Shown in pieces: positions 16,094 to 23,528 of a stretch of DNA of 32,890 nucleotides (positions within the stretch are counted from its first letter, which is position 1; every line of letters begins with the position of its first letter). A program made the position numbers and the translations under genes. The notes below the pieces were generated by a model. That model saw only the letters and a program-made list of their open reading frames with translations, ran no database searches and was not told where the DNA came from. This stretch comes from Phormidium tenue FACHB-886 (GTDB lineage: Bacteria > Cyanobacteriota > Cyanobacteriia > Elainellales > Elainellaceae): positions 1-32,890 of the forward strand of contig NZ_JACXWX010000057.1 of NCBI RefSeq assembly GCF_014764505.1, read 5' to 3'.

Positions 16094-16113
16094 TCAGCAT
16101 TTATCCTGCAAAA

Positions 16114-16155
16114 AACAAAGATCTGACGTCGGATGGGTCGCGCCAGATCTTTGTT
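16114..16155 (-). terminator. Intrinsic terminator between convergent genes
   Basis: AACAAAGATCTG (16114-16125) and its exact complement (16144-16155) form a 12-pair stem with an 18-base loop. On the minus strand the stem is followed by a T-run (CTTTGTTTTTTGC), so it best serves the ndhK-hemerythrin unit, whose stop is 90 bases upstream. On the plus strand the stem follows the aldo/keto reductase stop by 20 bases and has only TTGTTCT after it, so it may act weakly in that direction too. Confidence 0.75.
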
Positions 16156-16245
16156 CTAATAGCCCTCTCGTAGTTCACCAACCTCGTACAAGTTCATCAA
16201 CCCCGTGCATCAACGGGTGCTCAACCCCTTTCCGAGGTGCAATTA

Positions 16246-17733
16246 CTATAAAGCTTCTCTAGTCCGAGCGGTCGAGTAGAGGAACAAGCTAAAAAGAATC
16301 GCAAAGGTCAGATCAATCACCCCTGAGAGGAGATAGAACGGATGAAGCCCCCCTATCAACGTGTGATAAGCCAGCACTATGAAAACACTCAATTGAGCAA
16401 AAATTCCTAGTTTTACAATAGCGTGATTCTGGGAGATATCCTGCCCCACCCACCAATAGCCAATTCCAATGATGAAGACCAATCCATACACTAGCTGCGA
16501 GTATTCAGGATTAGCAAGGGGTTCGGTGGCTAGCAGCTCACGAATCCATCGATCGCCGATTAGAAATATAACTGCTTCCACCCAGTTGATCACAGCCTTT
16601 GTTTGAAATACCAGCTTCCATGGAATCGAGTTATTCATGTAGATGAACCAAGAATTCTTTCGATCGCTACTGTTGTTCTGGCTAACTTGAGGTTGCGTAA
16701 CAGGAAAAGATTGCTGTTTCTGTTGTTCCTGCAGCTTGCTTTTTGCCGCTTTGAAATCGGTCGCTAGCTGCTTCTGCTGTTCATGACTCAAGTCATTCTG
16801 GAATCTGGGAAATATATCGCTTTCTTCTTGATCAATATGCTCTCGAACTGCGAGCCTTAGCCGCTCAATCTCAGACTTAAAGTTGGAAGCAGTGGGATCA
16901 AGCAACTTCATCTCGTCCAACATCTCTATTACGTGATCGGTCTGCTCAAAAATTTCTTGCATGCGATCGTAATAAGGGCGAACTGCTGGATAAAGAACCT
17001 GTTCTTCGGCTAAACCATGAACCCTAACATCCTGATAAAGCTGCCCAAAATACTCTTGAATTTTTTGAGGATCACTACTTCCTAGAATTTCTGCAAACAG
17101 AATATCTGACTTGCTGTGATCCATCAGAAGAAGATCCCGGATGCTCATTTCATCATCTGTGCGGGTGACAACGCTACCCACTACGCCCGTTAGAGCAGCG
17201 ATCGCATCCTCAGTTCTTGCCCATACCCCCTGATCGGGGTCTTGCCCAGTCAGTTCACGCACCCCCAATATTTCCAGCATTCCTTTGAGTTGTTCTTGGT
17301 GAGCACGGTTTTCAAAATTGATGGTATGCAGAGGAGCGATCGCAGATTCAGCATCAGCCCCTACAATCTGTGCTGCCTTATAAACAATCAACCCTGTCAT
17401 CGTCTGCTGGTGTTTGAGCAATTCATGCTGCAATACTTTCTCAGACAGGGTTAATTCAGAACCCTCCATCAGATTTTGAATATCTTTAAGATTTTGCTCA
17501 ACGCTTTCTTTAGGCTCACCCTGAATGCCGTATTGGATCATCACAGTATCTAGAATCCCTAGATTTTTTTGATCCTGTTCCAGCATGTCCTGTAGCCGTT
17601 GACGAATGTTGTCATCGTCAAGTGCATTCATCAGCATTTGCTCATTGAGAATTAGCAGATTTTGCAATGACTTCATCTCTGCCAATTGCATTGCAATTGC
17701 CGTGCGTTTTGCATCATCCAGCGTTACTGCCAT
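16246..17733 (-). CDS. Hemerythrin-like protein fused to a membrane domain
   Basis: A 495-residue protein of three parts. Residues 1-160 are helical and ferritin/DUF892-like, with LQHELLKHQQ. Residues 195-335 are a hemerythrin HHE domain with the usual di-iron ligand pattern: H206, H239xxxE243 (HGLAEEQVLYP), H267 and H299xxxE303 (REHIDQEESDIFP). After a Gln-rich linker, residues 370-490 contain about four membrane helices (around 380-394, 412-429, 440-457 and 465-486). Hemerythrin domains bind O2 or act in iron and oxygen sensing. The membrane anchor places the O2/iron site at the inner face of a membrane. It starts 3 bases after the ndhK stop, so the two are very probably co-transcribed. The fused architecture is unusual and suggests an oxygen- or redox-linked partner for the NdhK paralogue. 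Confidence 0.88.
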   Translation of the reverse strand: MAVTLDDAKRTAIAMQLAEMKSLQNLLILNEQMLMNALDDDNIRQRLQDMLEQDQKNLGILDTVMIQYGIQGEPKESVEQNLKDIQNLMEGSELTLSEKVLQHELLKHQQTMTGLIVYKAAQIVGADAESAIAPLHTINFENRAHQEQLKGMLEILGVRELTGQDPDQGVWARTEDAIAALTGVVGSVVTRTDDEMSIRDLLLMDHSKSDILFAEILGSSDPQKIQEYFGQLYQDVRVHGLAEEQVLYPAVRPYYDRMQEIFEQTDHVIEMLDEMKLLDPTASNFKSEIERLRLAVREHIDQEESDIFPRFQNDLSHEQQKQLATDFKAAKSKLQEQQKQQSFPVTQPQVSQNNSSDRKNSWFIYMNNSIPWKLVFQTKAVINWVEAVIFLIGDRWIRELLATEPLANPEYSQLVYGLVFIIGIGYWWVGQDISQNHAIVKLGIFAQLSVFIVLAYHTLIGGLHPFYLLSGVIDLTFAILFSLFLYSTARTREAL

Positions 17734-17736
17734 TTC

Positions 17737-18570
17737 TTATGCACCTACCTCTGAACTTCCTTCAACTTTCTGCTGGCTAGCGCTATCTACTTTAGCTTTC
17801 AAGCGAGGAGAGATTTCTTCAAGTTCAGCATCTCGATCGCGCTGCGTCGCCAGTGCAGGCAGCACACTAGTTCCCATCACCTCTAGCACGCTAGCAGGCG
17901 GATTTTGCCGATCGGCAGCCCGCAAATATTCTCCGGTAAAAATGGAATCTACCGGTTTCAGCTTGTGACCGATTGAATAATAGCGATGGGTTTGCGCCAT
18001 CATTCCCCGCTCTTGTAGTGATTCGTTCGCTATTTTCTTTCGCAGTTTGATAATGGCATCAATAATTGCTTCGGGACGGGGAGGGCAGCCTGGAATATAG
18101 ACATCGATCGGCAAAATTTTGTCTGCTCCGCGAATTGCCGTTGGAGAATCCATGCTGAACATGCCACCCGTAATCATGCAGGCTCCCATAGCAATCACAT
18201 ATTTGGGATCGGGCATCTGCTCATAGAGCCGCAGGGTGGGTTGCGCCATTTTCATGTTCAACGTGCCTGCCAAGATAATCAGATCGGCTTGGCGGGGGCT
18301 GGCCCGGGGGAGAAGCCCAAAGCGATCGAAATCAAAGCGAGAGCCGATCAGGGCTGCAAATTCAATGAAACAACAGGCCGTACCATACAGCAGAGGCCAC
18401 AGGCTAGAGAGCTTCGCCCAGTTGTGGAGGTCGTCAACCGTTGTCAGAATAACGTTTTCTGAAAGCTGCTTTGTAACTTGAGAATGTCCGATCGGATTCA
18501 TAAAAGAATCCTGCAGCTTAAAATCTGGCGCCTGAGGGGGTTGATCTGTATTAGAAAAACTATTTGTCAT
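17737..18570 (-). CDS. ndhK: NAD(P)H-quinone oxidoreductase subunit K-like protein (orphan copy)
   Basis: A 277-residue member of the NuoB/NdhK family, the subunit that holds iron-sulfur cluster N2 next to the quinone site of complex I. All four cluster cysteines are present: C66 and C67 (GTACCFIEF), C131 (GACMITGG) and C162 (PGCPPRPE). The core (about 35-230) is well conserved. The C-terminal tail after 230 is longer and charged. In cyanobacteria ndhK normally lies between ndhC and ndhJ. Here neither is present: the gene is followed by the hemerythrin fusion. It may be a second, specialised copy for a variant NDH-1 complex or a relocated sole copy; the window cannot decide. Confidence 0.9.
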   Translation of the reverse strand: MTNSFSNTDQPPQAPDFKLQDSFMNPIGHSQVTKQLSENVILTTVDDLHNWAKLSSLWPLLYGTACCFIEFAALIGSRFDFDRFGLLPRASPRQADLIILAGTLNMKMAQPTLRLYEQMPDPKYVIAMGACMITGGMFSMDSPTAIRGADKILPIDVYIPGCPPRPEAIIDAIIKLRKKIANESLQERGMMAQTHRYYSIGHKLKPVDSIFTGEYLRAADRQNPPASVLEVMGTSVLPALATQRDRDAELEEISPRLKAKVDSASQQKVEGSSEVGA

Positions 18571-18756
18571 AAATAACAGACCAGAGAATACCGGAGTGAA
18601 ATAGTATCTCTTTTAACCTATTAACTATCGTGGCTCTGTCCGTCTACCAGTAGACGCATACAGTATTAAGAATCTTCGTGCATCTTAGTACAACAAAACC
18701 AAAATCTTTCCGTGAAATGGTTAGTATTCAGCGTTTGCAACAGTCGCAGAATGAAA
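18571..18756. other. Upstream region of the ndhK-hemerythrin unit
   Basis: AT-rich leader region expected to hold the promoter of the leftward ndhK-hemerythrin pair. It contains a short inverted sequence around CGTCTACCAGTAGACG (18639-18654; a 7-base arm with a 2-base centre) that could be an operator. No gene is seen. Confidence 0.35.
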
Positions 18757-18855
18757 TATAGCGCTACGTACATCCTTCAAGATAGCTTTCATAAAAATCC
18801 TACTTTGTAGGGTTTTCAAATAAAAAGAATCTCAATTCAGCTGCGTAGCACTATA
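18757..18855. mobile_element. MITE-like element, about 99 bp
   Basis: The left end TATAGCGCTACGTA (18757-18770) and the right end TGCGTAGCACTATA (18842-18855) are inverted repeats of 14 bases with two differences (both compatible with G-T pairing). Between them AAAATCCTAC / GTAGGGTTTT forms a 10-pair hairpin (about 18796-18818). No coding sequence is present. TA-type ends fit elements mobilised by IS630/Tc1-type transposases (inference). A related single end lies just to the right at 18890-18911. Confidence 0.55.
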
Positions 18856-18889
18856 CGCCCGTTAGCAGATCGATCAATTTCAGCAGATG

Positions 18890-18911
18890 TATAGCGCTGC
18901 GTGCATCCGTT
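18890..18911. repeat. Solo copy of the TATAGCGCT-type end
   Basis: TATAGCGCTGCGTGCATCCG at 18890-18909, continuing TT, matches the left end of the 18757 element (TATAGCGCTACGTACATCCT) over about 20 bases with few changes and in the same orientation. It abuts the point where the GFA-family reading frame breaks off, so an insertion or deletion involving this repeat probably truncated that gene. Confidence 0.55.
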
Positions 18912-19026
18912 AGGAGAAGCCTTTTACACAAGTAGAGCAGTTGCATTTGAAAGTGCCTTCGCTCAAATCAAGGTTTGCCTCATAGCGAACTGTTCCGCAA
19001 TGCCAGATTCCGATGTAAGTCTTCAT
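18910..19026 (-). pseudogene. Truncated GFA (CENP-V/formaldehyde-activating-like) gene
   Basis: From ATG 19026 (AAGGAAACAGCCCTG upstream, a good ribosome-binding site) the frame reads [36 protein letters not shown] and ends after 38 residues. This is the N-terminus of the GFA family (about 115-135 residues), whose zinc-binding pattern is normally C-H-C-G then C-N-C-S-x-C. The first Cys is Trp here (IWHCG), and the frame ends at a mobile-repeat end. The remnant cannot form the fold. Confidence 0.75.
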
Positions 19027-19069
19027 CAGGGCTGTTTCCTTTTTAACCTTGATCGATCGCACCAGATTC

Positions 19070-19156
19070 CATAAACAGAGCTCCCAAATATGTCCATCTA
19101 AGTCCTGAAATCCATGTGCGTACATGAATCCGTTTGACGAAAATTTTAGTGCTCAT
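19070..19156 (-). pseudogene. VOC gene with internal deletion
   Basis: Frame one starts at 19156 with MSTKIFV, a common VOC N-terminus. Only a few bases later, in another frame, comes [16 protein letters not shown], a typical VOC C-terminus. About 100 residues in between are missing and the frames are not the same, so this is a deletion derivative. It lies directly upstream of the truncated GFA gene, whose frame continues from the VOC tail. Confidence 0.65.
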
Positions 19157-19252
19157 AGTTTTTCCCTGGTACTGTTTCAAGCAGAAGCAGCGAAAAGACG
19201 CTGATGGTGAGGGTTGAGGGAGATAATCACGGACATCTTCCACGGTGAAAGG

Positions 19253-19663
19253 TTAAGCAGCCTGCTCGCAGTTGACCATCCACGGCGTTCCGAATTGATC
19301 GACCAGCATGCCAAACCGGAATGCCCAGAAGGTTTGCTCGAATGGCATCTTCACCTTGCCGTTTTCTGCCAGCGCCTGAAAGATGCGTTCTGCCTCTGCT
19401 GATTCATCAATGCTGAGCTGCACGTAGAAACCTTGAGGAGCTTCAAAGTATCCAGGCGGGCAGTCAGACCCCATCAGGAGACGACCGCTCAAATCAAGGC
19501 AGACATGCATGATTTTGTCATGCCATTCAGCCGGCACCTGTTCTGCGCTAGGTGCATTCTCGTGGGTAAGCAGATTAATAATTTTGCCACCTAGACATTG
19601 CTCATAGAACTTGAACGCTGCCTCACAGTTTCCATTGAACATGAGATAGGTATTGACTTGCAT
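19253..19663 (-). CDS. PhnB-like VOC family protein
   Basis: A 136-residue soluble protein of the PhnB/3-demethylubiquinone methyltransferase-like branch of the VOC fold: YLMFNGNCEAAFKFYEQCLGG, then HVCLDLSGRLLMGSD, QLSIDESAEAERIFQALAENG and FWAFRFGMLVDQFGTPWMVN. Length is typical. GGAAGGAGCACACA precedes the start. It sits between two broken genes and another VOC gene, all reading left, opposite the ECF sigma factor. Similar small VOC, YCII and GFA genes accompany this class of sigma factor in other bacteria, so it may be a sigma target (inference). Substrate unknown. Confidence 0.9.
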   Translation of the reverse strand: MQVNTYLMFNGNCEAAFKFYEQCLGGKIINLLTHENAPSAEQVPAEWHDKIMHVCLDLSGRLLMGSDCPPGYFEAPQGFYVQLSIDESAEAERIFQALAENGKVKMPFEQTFWAFRFGMLVDQFGTPWMVNCEQAA

Positions 19664-19801
19664 TGTGTGCTCCTTCCATTGCTAGTAATTGAGAAATCTC
19701 TCTGTGTGAACCTGTATAGTTTTCCAGCCCCACTATTGCTGCATCCTCGGCAGCCTAGTCTCTATTTTGAAAATGCGCGATCGACGGCTTTGGAGTTTCT
19801 G

Positions 19802-20185
19802 TTAACGGCTGGCTGGCATTTCTTGCAATGCCCATGAATTGCCGTCGGGGTCACTGAAGTAAACGTATTTAATACCCCCTGGGTATTCCTCAACCTCACT
19901 CACTTCAACACCTCGGGCTGCAAGCGCTTTGCGAGCCTCGTTTATATCTGCCACAACTAGATGCAAGCCCTTAACCGTTCCAGGCTGCATTTCAGAACTC
20001 TCGCCCAAACCAGTTCCGATAACAATCGAACAGGCCGATCCAGGGGGTGTTAGTTGAACAACTCTCATGGTGTCACTAGGCTGAACATCGTGGTCTAAAT
20101 TAAATCCGACCTGTTCAACGTAGAAGCTCATGGCGCGATCAACGTCAGAAACTGGTAGCGGCACTAGCTCAAGTTTCATATCCAT
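19802..20185 (-). CDS. VOC family protein
   Basis: A 127-residue single VOC module from ATG 20185 (GGAG 11 bases before); the open frame extends to 20224 without a better start. The sequence KLELVPLPVSDVDRAMSFYVEQVGFNLDHD, then MRVVQLTPPGSACSIVIG, LHLVVADINEARKALAARGVEVSE and YFSDPDGNSWALQEMP is a standard VOC layout. The first His is replaced (ELVPLPV), while the later His (GLHLVVAD) and Gln/Glu region remain, so metal binding is uncertain. It is divergent from the sigma-factor gene across 355 bases. Confidence 0.88.
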   Translation of the reverse strand: MDMKLELVPLPVSDVDRAMSFYVEQVGFNLDHDVQPSDTMRVVQLTPPGSACSIVIGTGLGESSEMQPGTVKGLHLVVADINEARKALAARGVEVSEVEEYPGGIKYVYFSDPDGNSWALQEMPASR

Positions 20186-20224
20186 CTCTATTTCTACTCC
20201 TTCTCTTTTCCATCTTGCAAACAT

Positions 20225-20540
20225 TGGTTTTTCGGCAAGTCTGCTTCAATCACGGTTGGATTTCAGCAGCGCCGACCTGTTCTCGGAACCTAAGGGCAAT
20301 GACGATCGCGCCGTCAAGATCCGGCATTAATCACGAACAACCGCTCAATTGTTCGCATCTTTCCCTTTGTAAGTAAATCGAACAGCGATCGTTCAAATCG
20401 ACATTCCGTCAGAAATTTTTATCATCAGGTACGATTATGTTTGCCTCTGTTTTTCCTTTTGTAAGCGTCTTTCCTCTTGTAAGTAAGTCGAATAACATTC
20501 CTTAGATCGACACCTCGCCAGAAAATTTTTATCATCAGCT
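20225..20540. other. Divergent intergenic region, VOC and sigma factor
   Basis: About 315 bases between two divergent genes. It contains the tandem duplication (20358-20547) with two promoter-like motifs reading right. On the minus strand no matching motif was found ahead of the VOC gene, so that gene may be read from an ordinary promoter. Confidence 0.5.
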
Positions 20541-20547
20541 ATGACTC
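20358..20547. repeat. Imperfect tandem duplication upstream of the sigma factor
   Basis: Two copies of about 79 bases, offset by 110 bases. Copy A at 20358-20436 and copy B at 20468-20547 share TCTTTCC, CTTGTAAGTAARTCGAA-like sequence, ATCGACA and AGAAA(A)TTTTTATCATCAG. In copy B the block runs into the sigma factor ATG at 20541; in copy A the corresponding triplet is ACG, so no gene starts there. The duplication has doubled the promoter and leader. Confidence 0.8.
20486..20511 (+). promoter_or_regulatory. Candidate ECF-type promoter (proximal copy)
   Basis: AGTCGA (20486-20491), a 16-base spacer and CGAC (20508-20511), 29 bases before the sigma factor start. This resembles the TGTCGA / CGA(T)C pattern that I recall for ECF42 promoters, so the gene may be self-activated. 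The duplicated copy has AATCGA (20376-20381), a 17-base spacer and CGAC (20399-20402). Confidence 0.45.
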
Positions 20548-21794
20548 CAAACACAAAACCAGACGTAAACCAAGCGATCGCCTCCGTTTATCGTGCGGAT
20601 TGGGGTCGAATTGTTGCCACTTTAATCCGGCTGGTTGGCGATTTTGATGTGGCTGAAGAGGCAGCACAAGAAGCCTTTACAGCCGCTGTAAATCAGTGGC
20701 AGACTGCTGGCATCCCCGAGCTTCCACGTGCGTGGATTATTCAGACTGCTCGCTACAAAGCCATCGATCGGCTCCGCCGCCGCACACGACTCACGGAAAA
20801 ACTGGAATGGTATGCCGCATCTGGTTTGATCCCGACTAGTCAAGAGCCGAACTACGACAGTGGCGAAATCCCAGACGAGCGACTGCGGCTGATCTTTACC
20901 TGTTGCCACCCCGCGCTGGCGATCGAGGCTCAGGTTGCTTTAACGCTGCGGATGCTAGGTGGGCTGGAGACAGACGAAATCGCACGGGCCTTCCTCGTGC
21001 CCACAGCAACCATGGCACAACGGCTGGTACGCGCTAAGCGCAAGATCCGCGATGCGGGCATCCCCTACAAGGTGCCAGATGCAAACGATCTGCCCACTCG
21101 GGTGGAAGCAGTGCTAACGGTGATCTATCTAATCTTCAACGAAGGCTACGCAGCGACAAGGGGCGAGGCGATGGTGAGAGCCGAGCTTTGTGCAGAAGCG
21201 ATCCGGCTGGGTCGCCTTGTAAGGACGTTAATGGCACCGCAACCGCCAGCAGAAGTAACAGCGCTGATTGCGCTCATGTTGCTGCATGACTCGCGTCGCG
21301 ATGCCCGTTTGGATCAAGCTGGCGATCTCGTCTTGCTCGAAGATCAGGATCGCCGCCGTTGGGACAGGCAGCAGATTGCTGAGGCGCTGCCGCTGGTTGA
21401 AGAAGCACTGCGCAGTGGGACAGGACCGTTTGCCCTGCAGGCAGCGATCGCGGCGCTGCACTGTCAAGCGGCGCGAGCCGAAGAGACAGACTGGTTGCAG
21501 ATCGTTCGGCTTTACGATTTGCTTGAACGCTTGCAGCCCTCACCCATTGTGTCGCTGAATCGGGCGGTAGCGATCGCGATGGTAGCGGGACCTCAGGCAG
21601 CGCTTGTCCTCATTGACACGCTTGCCACCCAGCTTGATGGCTATCATCTGTTTCACGCTGCCCGTGCTGATCTGCTACGTCGCATTGGGGATCTGAAGGA
21701 AGCTGCACAGAGCTACACACGAGCACTTGCGCTAGTCACAAATGATAGCGAACGCCGCTTTCTCGAACGTCGACTGCAGGACATTCAGTCCTAA
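20541..21794 (+). CDS. ECF sigma factor with C-terminal TPR-like extension (ECF42 type)
   Basis: A 417-residue RNA polymerase sigma factor. Region 2 is at about 15-85 (VGDFDVAEEAAQEAF, LPRAWIIQTARYKAIDRLRR), region 4 at about 115-170 (QVALTLRMLGGLETDEIARAF, TMAQRLVRAKRKIR). The segment IPDERLRLIFTCCHPAL and the 240-residue helical C-terminal extension (DUF6596, TPR-like, with LNRAVAIAMVAGPQAAL) are marks of the ECF42 class. That class needs its extension for activity and has no classical anti-sigma factor; its neighbours are often YCII/DGPF, GFA or VOC genes. That agrees with the leftward cluster here. It probably turns on its own gene from the duplicated promoter motifs and perhaps the VOC genes. 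Confidence 0.92.
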   Translation: MTPNTKPDVNQAIASVYRADWGRIVATLIRLVGDFDVAEEAAQEAFTAAVNQWQTAGIPELPRAWIIQTARYKAIDRLRRRTRLTEKLEWYAASGLIPTSQEPNYDSGEIPDERLRLIFTCCHPALAIEAQVALTLRMLGGLETDEIARAFLVPTATMAQRLVRAKRKIRDAGIPYKVPDANDLPTRVEAVLTVIYLIFNEGYAATRGEAMVRAELCAEAIRLGRLVRTLMAPQPPAEVTALIALMLLHDSRRDARLDQAGDLVLLEDQDRRRWDRQQIAEALPLVEEALRSGTGPFALQAAIAALHCQAARAEETDWLQIVRLYDLLERLQPSPIVSLNRAVAIAMVAGPQAALVLIDTLATQLDGYHLFHAARADLLRRIGDLKEAAQSYTRALALVTNDSERRFLERRLQDIQS

Positions 21795-22020
21795 GTTGCA
21801 TCCTTTAGTATCTGCTAGTATCTGCTGAGTAGTTTCTGATAGAAGTTAAGCATACTTAATCGCATCAAGGTAAGCTGCTAAGAACTGAGGCTGCGGACCT
21901 TAAAAGATACCCCTGACGCTTTTTTAGAGAACTATTGCAGTGGGGAGAAAAATGTCATACAGCTTCTCGGACGGTGCCGAACTAGTAAATTAATCTGGTC
22001 AATTAATTTGGAGAAGGCGA

Positions 22021-22890
22021 ATGAACGCAAGTATGACAGTTGAGTCAGTATGGCGTTATCCAGTCAAATCAATGCAAGGAGAGGAAATTAGCGAGGCAGA
22101 GATTACCGATCGTGGTGTGCTGGGCGATCGTGCCTACGCGCTCATGGATCGGACCACCGGTCATATTGCTAGCGCCAAACACCCCCGCAAGTGGAGCAAG
22201 CTCTTGCAATGCCGCGCTGTCTTTGTCGAGTCTCCCCAGCTGGGTCAACCGTTGCCGCCCATCTGGATCACCTTACCGGATGGCACTGAGATTTGCAGCA
22301 CCCAACCGGATGTTGATCAAGTTTTGTCAGCAGTGGTGGAACGCGATGTGACGCTGCTAGCAGAAGCCCCTGCAGCTCCCACCCGTGAAGCAGATAGAAC
22401 GCCGATCGATAGCTTTAACTTTTCACAGCCCGAGATAATTCGAGAAGAAGGGGTGGCGATCGCAGCACCCAGTGGCACGTTTTTCGACTATGCCCCCCTC
22501 CACATCCTCACGACGGCAACGCTTAACCGGCTGCAGAAGCTGTACCCCAACGGAGACTTTGAGGTGTGCCGCTTTCGTCCCAATATTGTGGTAGCAACGC
22601 ACGGAGACCAGCAGAGCTTCATTGAGAATGATTGGCTTGACCACAAGCTCACCCTTGGAACAGCCGCTCTACTTTATATGATCGATCCCTGCCCCCGCTG
22701 TGTCATTACAACGCTGGCGCAGGGAGACCTCCCTCATGACTTGAATATTCTGCGAACCGTGGGGCAGCACAATCAAGCTGCGAGTGTTACGCTTGCTCCG
22801 GGTGTCGTCCTGCCTGCCGTGGCGGGTGTGTATGCCAAGGTGCTCCACGGGGGCAAGATTCACCAAGGCGATGCTGTTGGATTGAAGTAA
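22021..22890 (+). CDS. MOSC domain protein
   Basis: A 289-residue protein: an N-terminal MOSC beta-barrel (about 5-100, SVWRYPVKSMQGEEISEAEITDRG, GDRAYALMDRTTGH) and a C-terminal MOSC domain (about 140-285, with FEVCRFRPNIVV and DPCPRCVITTL). MOSC proteins such as YcbX and the mitochondrial amidoxime-reducing component bind a molybdenum cofactor and reduce N-hydroxylated compounds. In YcbX-type enzymes a Cys ligates Mo, and the candidates here are in VCRFRP and PCPRC. No ferredoxin domain is fused, so an external electron donor is needed. GGAGAAGGCGA stands before the start. It stands alone, 226 bases after the sigma factor. Confidence 0.9.
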   Translation: MNASMTVESVWRYPVKSMQGEEISEAEITDRGVLGDRAYALMDRTTGHIASAKHPRKWSKLLQCRAVFVESPQLGQPLPPIWITLPDGTEICSTQPDVDQVLSAVVERDVTLLAEAPAAPTREADRTPIDSFNFSQPEIIREEGVAIAAPSGTFFDYAPLHILTTATLNRLQKLYPNGDFEVCRFRPNIVVATHGDQQSFIENDWLDHKLTLGTAALLYMIDPCPRCVITTLAQGDLPHDLNILRTVGQHNQAASVTLAPGVVLPAVAGVYAKVLHGGKIHQGDAVGLK

Positions 22891-23528
22891 AGTTCTCCTT
22901 CGAAGCAAAATCGTTTTCTCTGTTATTTATCTACACATAATCAGCAGCGCGATTTGCAGCAAAATTCTAGGGATCGATCGCGTCAGTAAATTTACGGCTA
23001 AGTTTTGCATTCAGTGTTAATAGGTTCCGGCTTAATAACAATCGGCACAACCGATAGGTAGACGCATTTTCGTAGCGTACTTTACACATTTTCAAAAATT
23101 ATTTCAAGTGCCATGGAAACAGCTATAGCTCCGAAGCTCGGATTAGGGGTGCTTCTTGCTGCTTGGCTGTCGCCATGCCCTGTATGGCGCTACTCGTCTA
23201 GACTAAGACCTTTCCTAATCTTATATCTTATAGATTCAGGAGCCGTTAAAACAAAATACTGAGTACAAAACAGACGCTAATAATTACTGGCAGATTAATT
23301 TTATATTTTGCAATTGCACCCGTAGGGTGAGTGGCGTTTTTGTGATCTATACCCACGGACAAGTTAAGTTTACGTTGATACCTGTTTAGATTAATCGGTA
23401 ACTTGTTTTAGCCATTTTTTAGTCATGTCCCAAAAGTATTTCTCAACCTAGAGAGAATGAGGACGACGGCATTTCTTTGGTATGGCTTCTTAAACAGGTG
23501 TAAATCACTTTTACCGAGGAAAATAACC
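22891..23528. other. Intergenic region before the glycine-zipper pair
   Basis: About 640 bases. A 49-codon frame at 23113-23262 (METAIAPKLGLGVLLAAW and on) has a hydrophobic start but no ribosome-binding site and no recognised relative, so it is not called. The region 23330-23528 should hold the promoter and leader of the next gene; the sequence GCACCCGTAGGGTG near 23318 is a short palindrome. No mobile element was seen. Confidence 0.4.

Noticed and set aside
23113-23262. 49-residue frame with hydrophobic start
   Set aside because: No ribosome-binding site, no recognised family and an unconvincing C-terminus.
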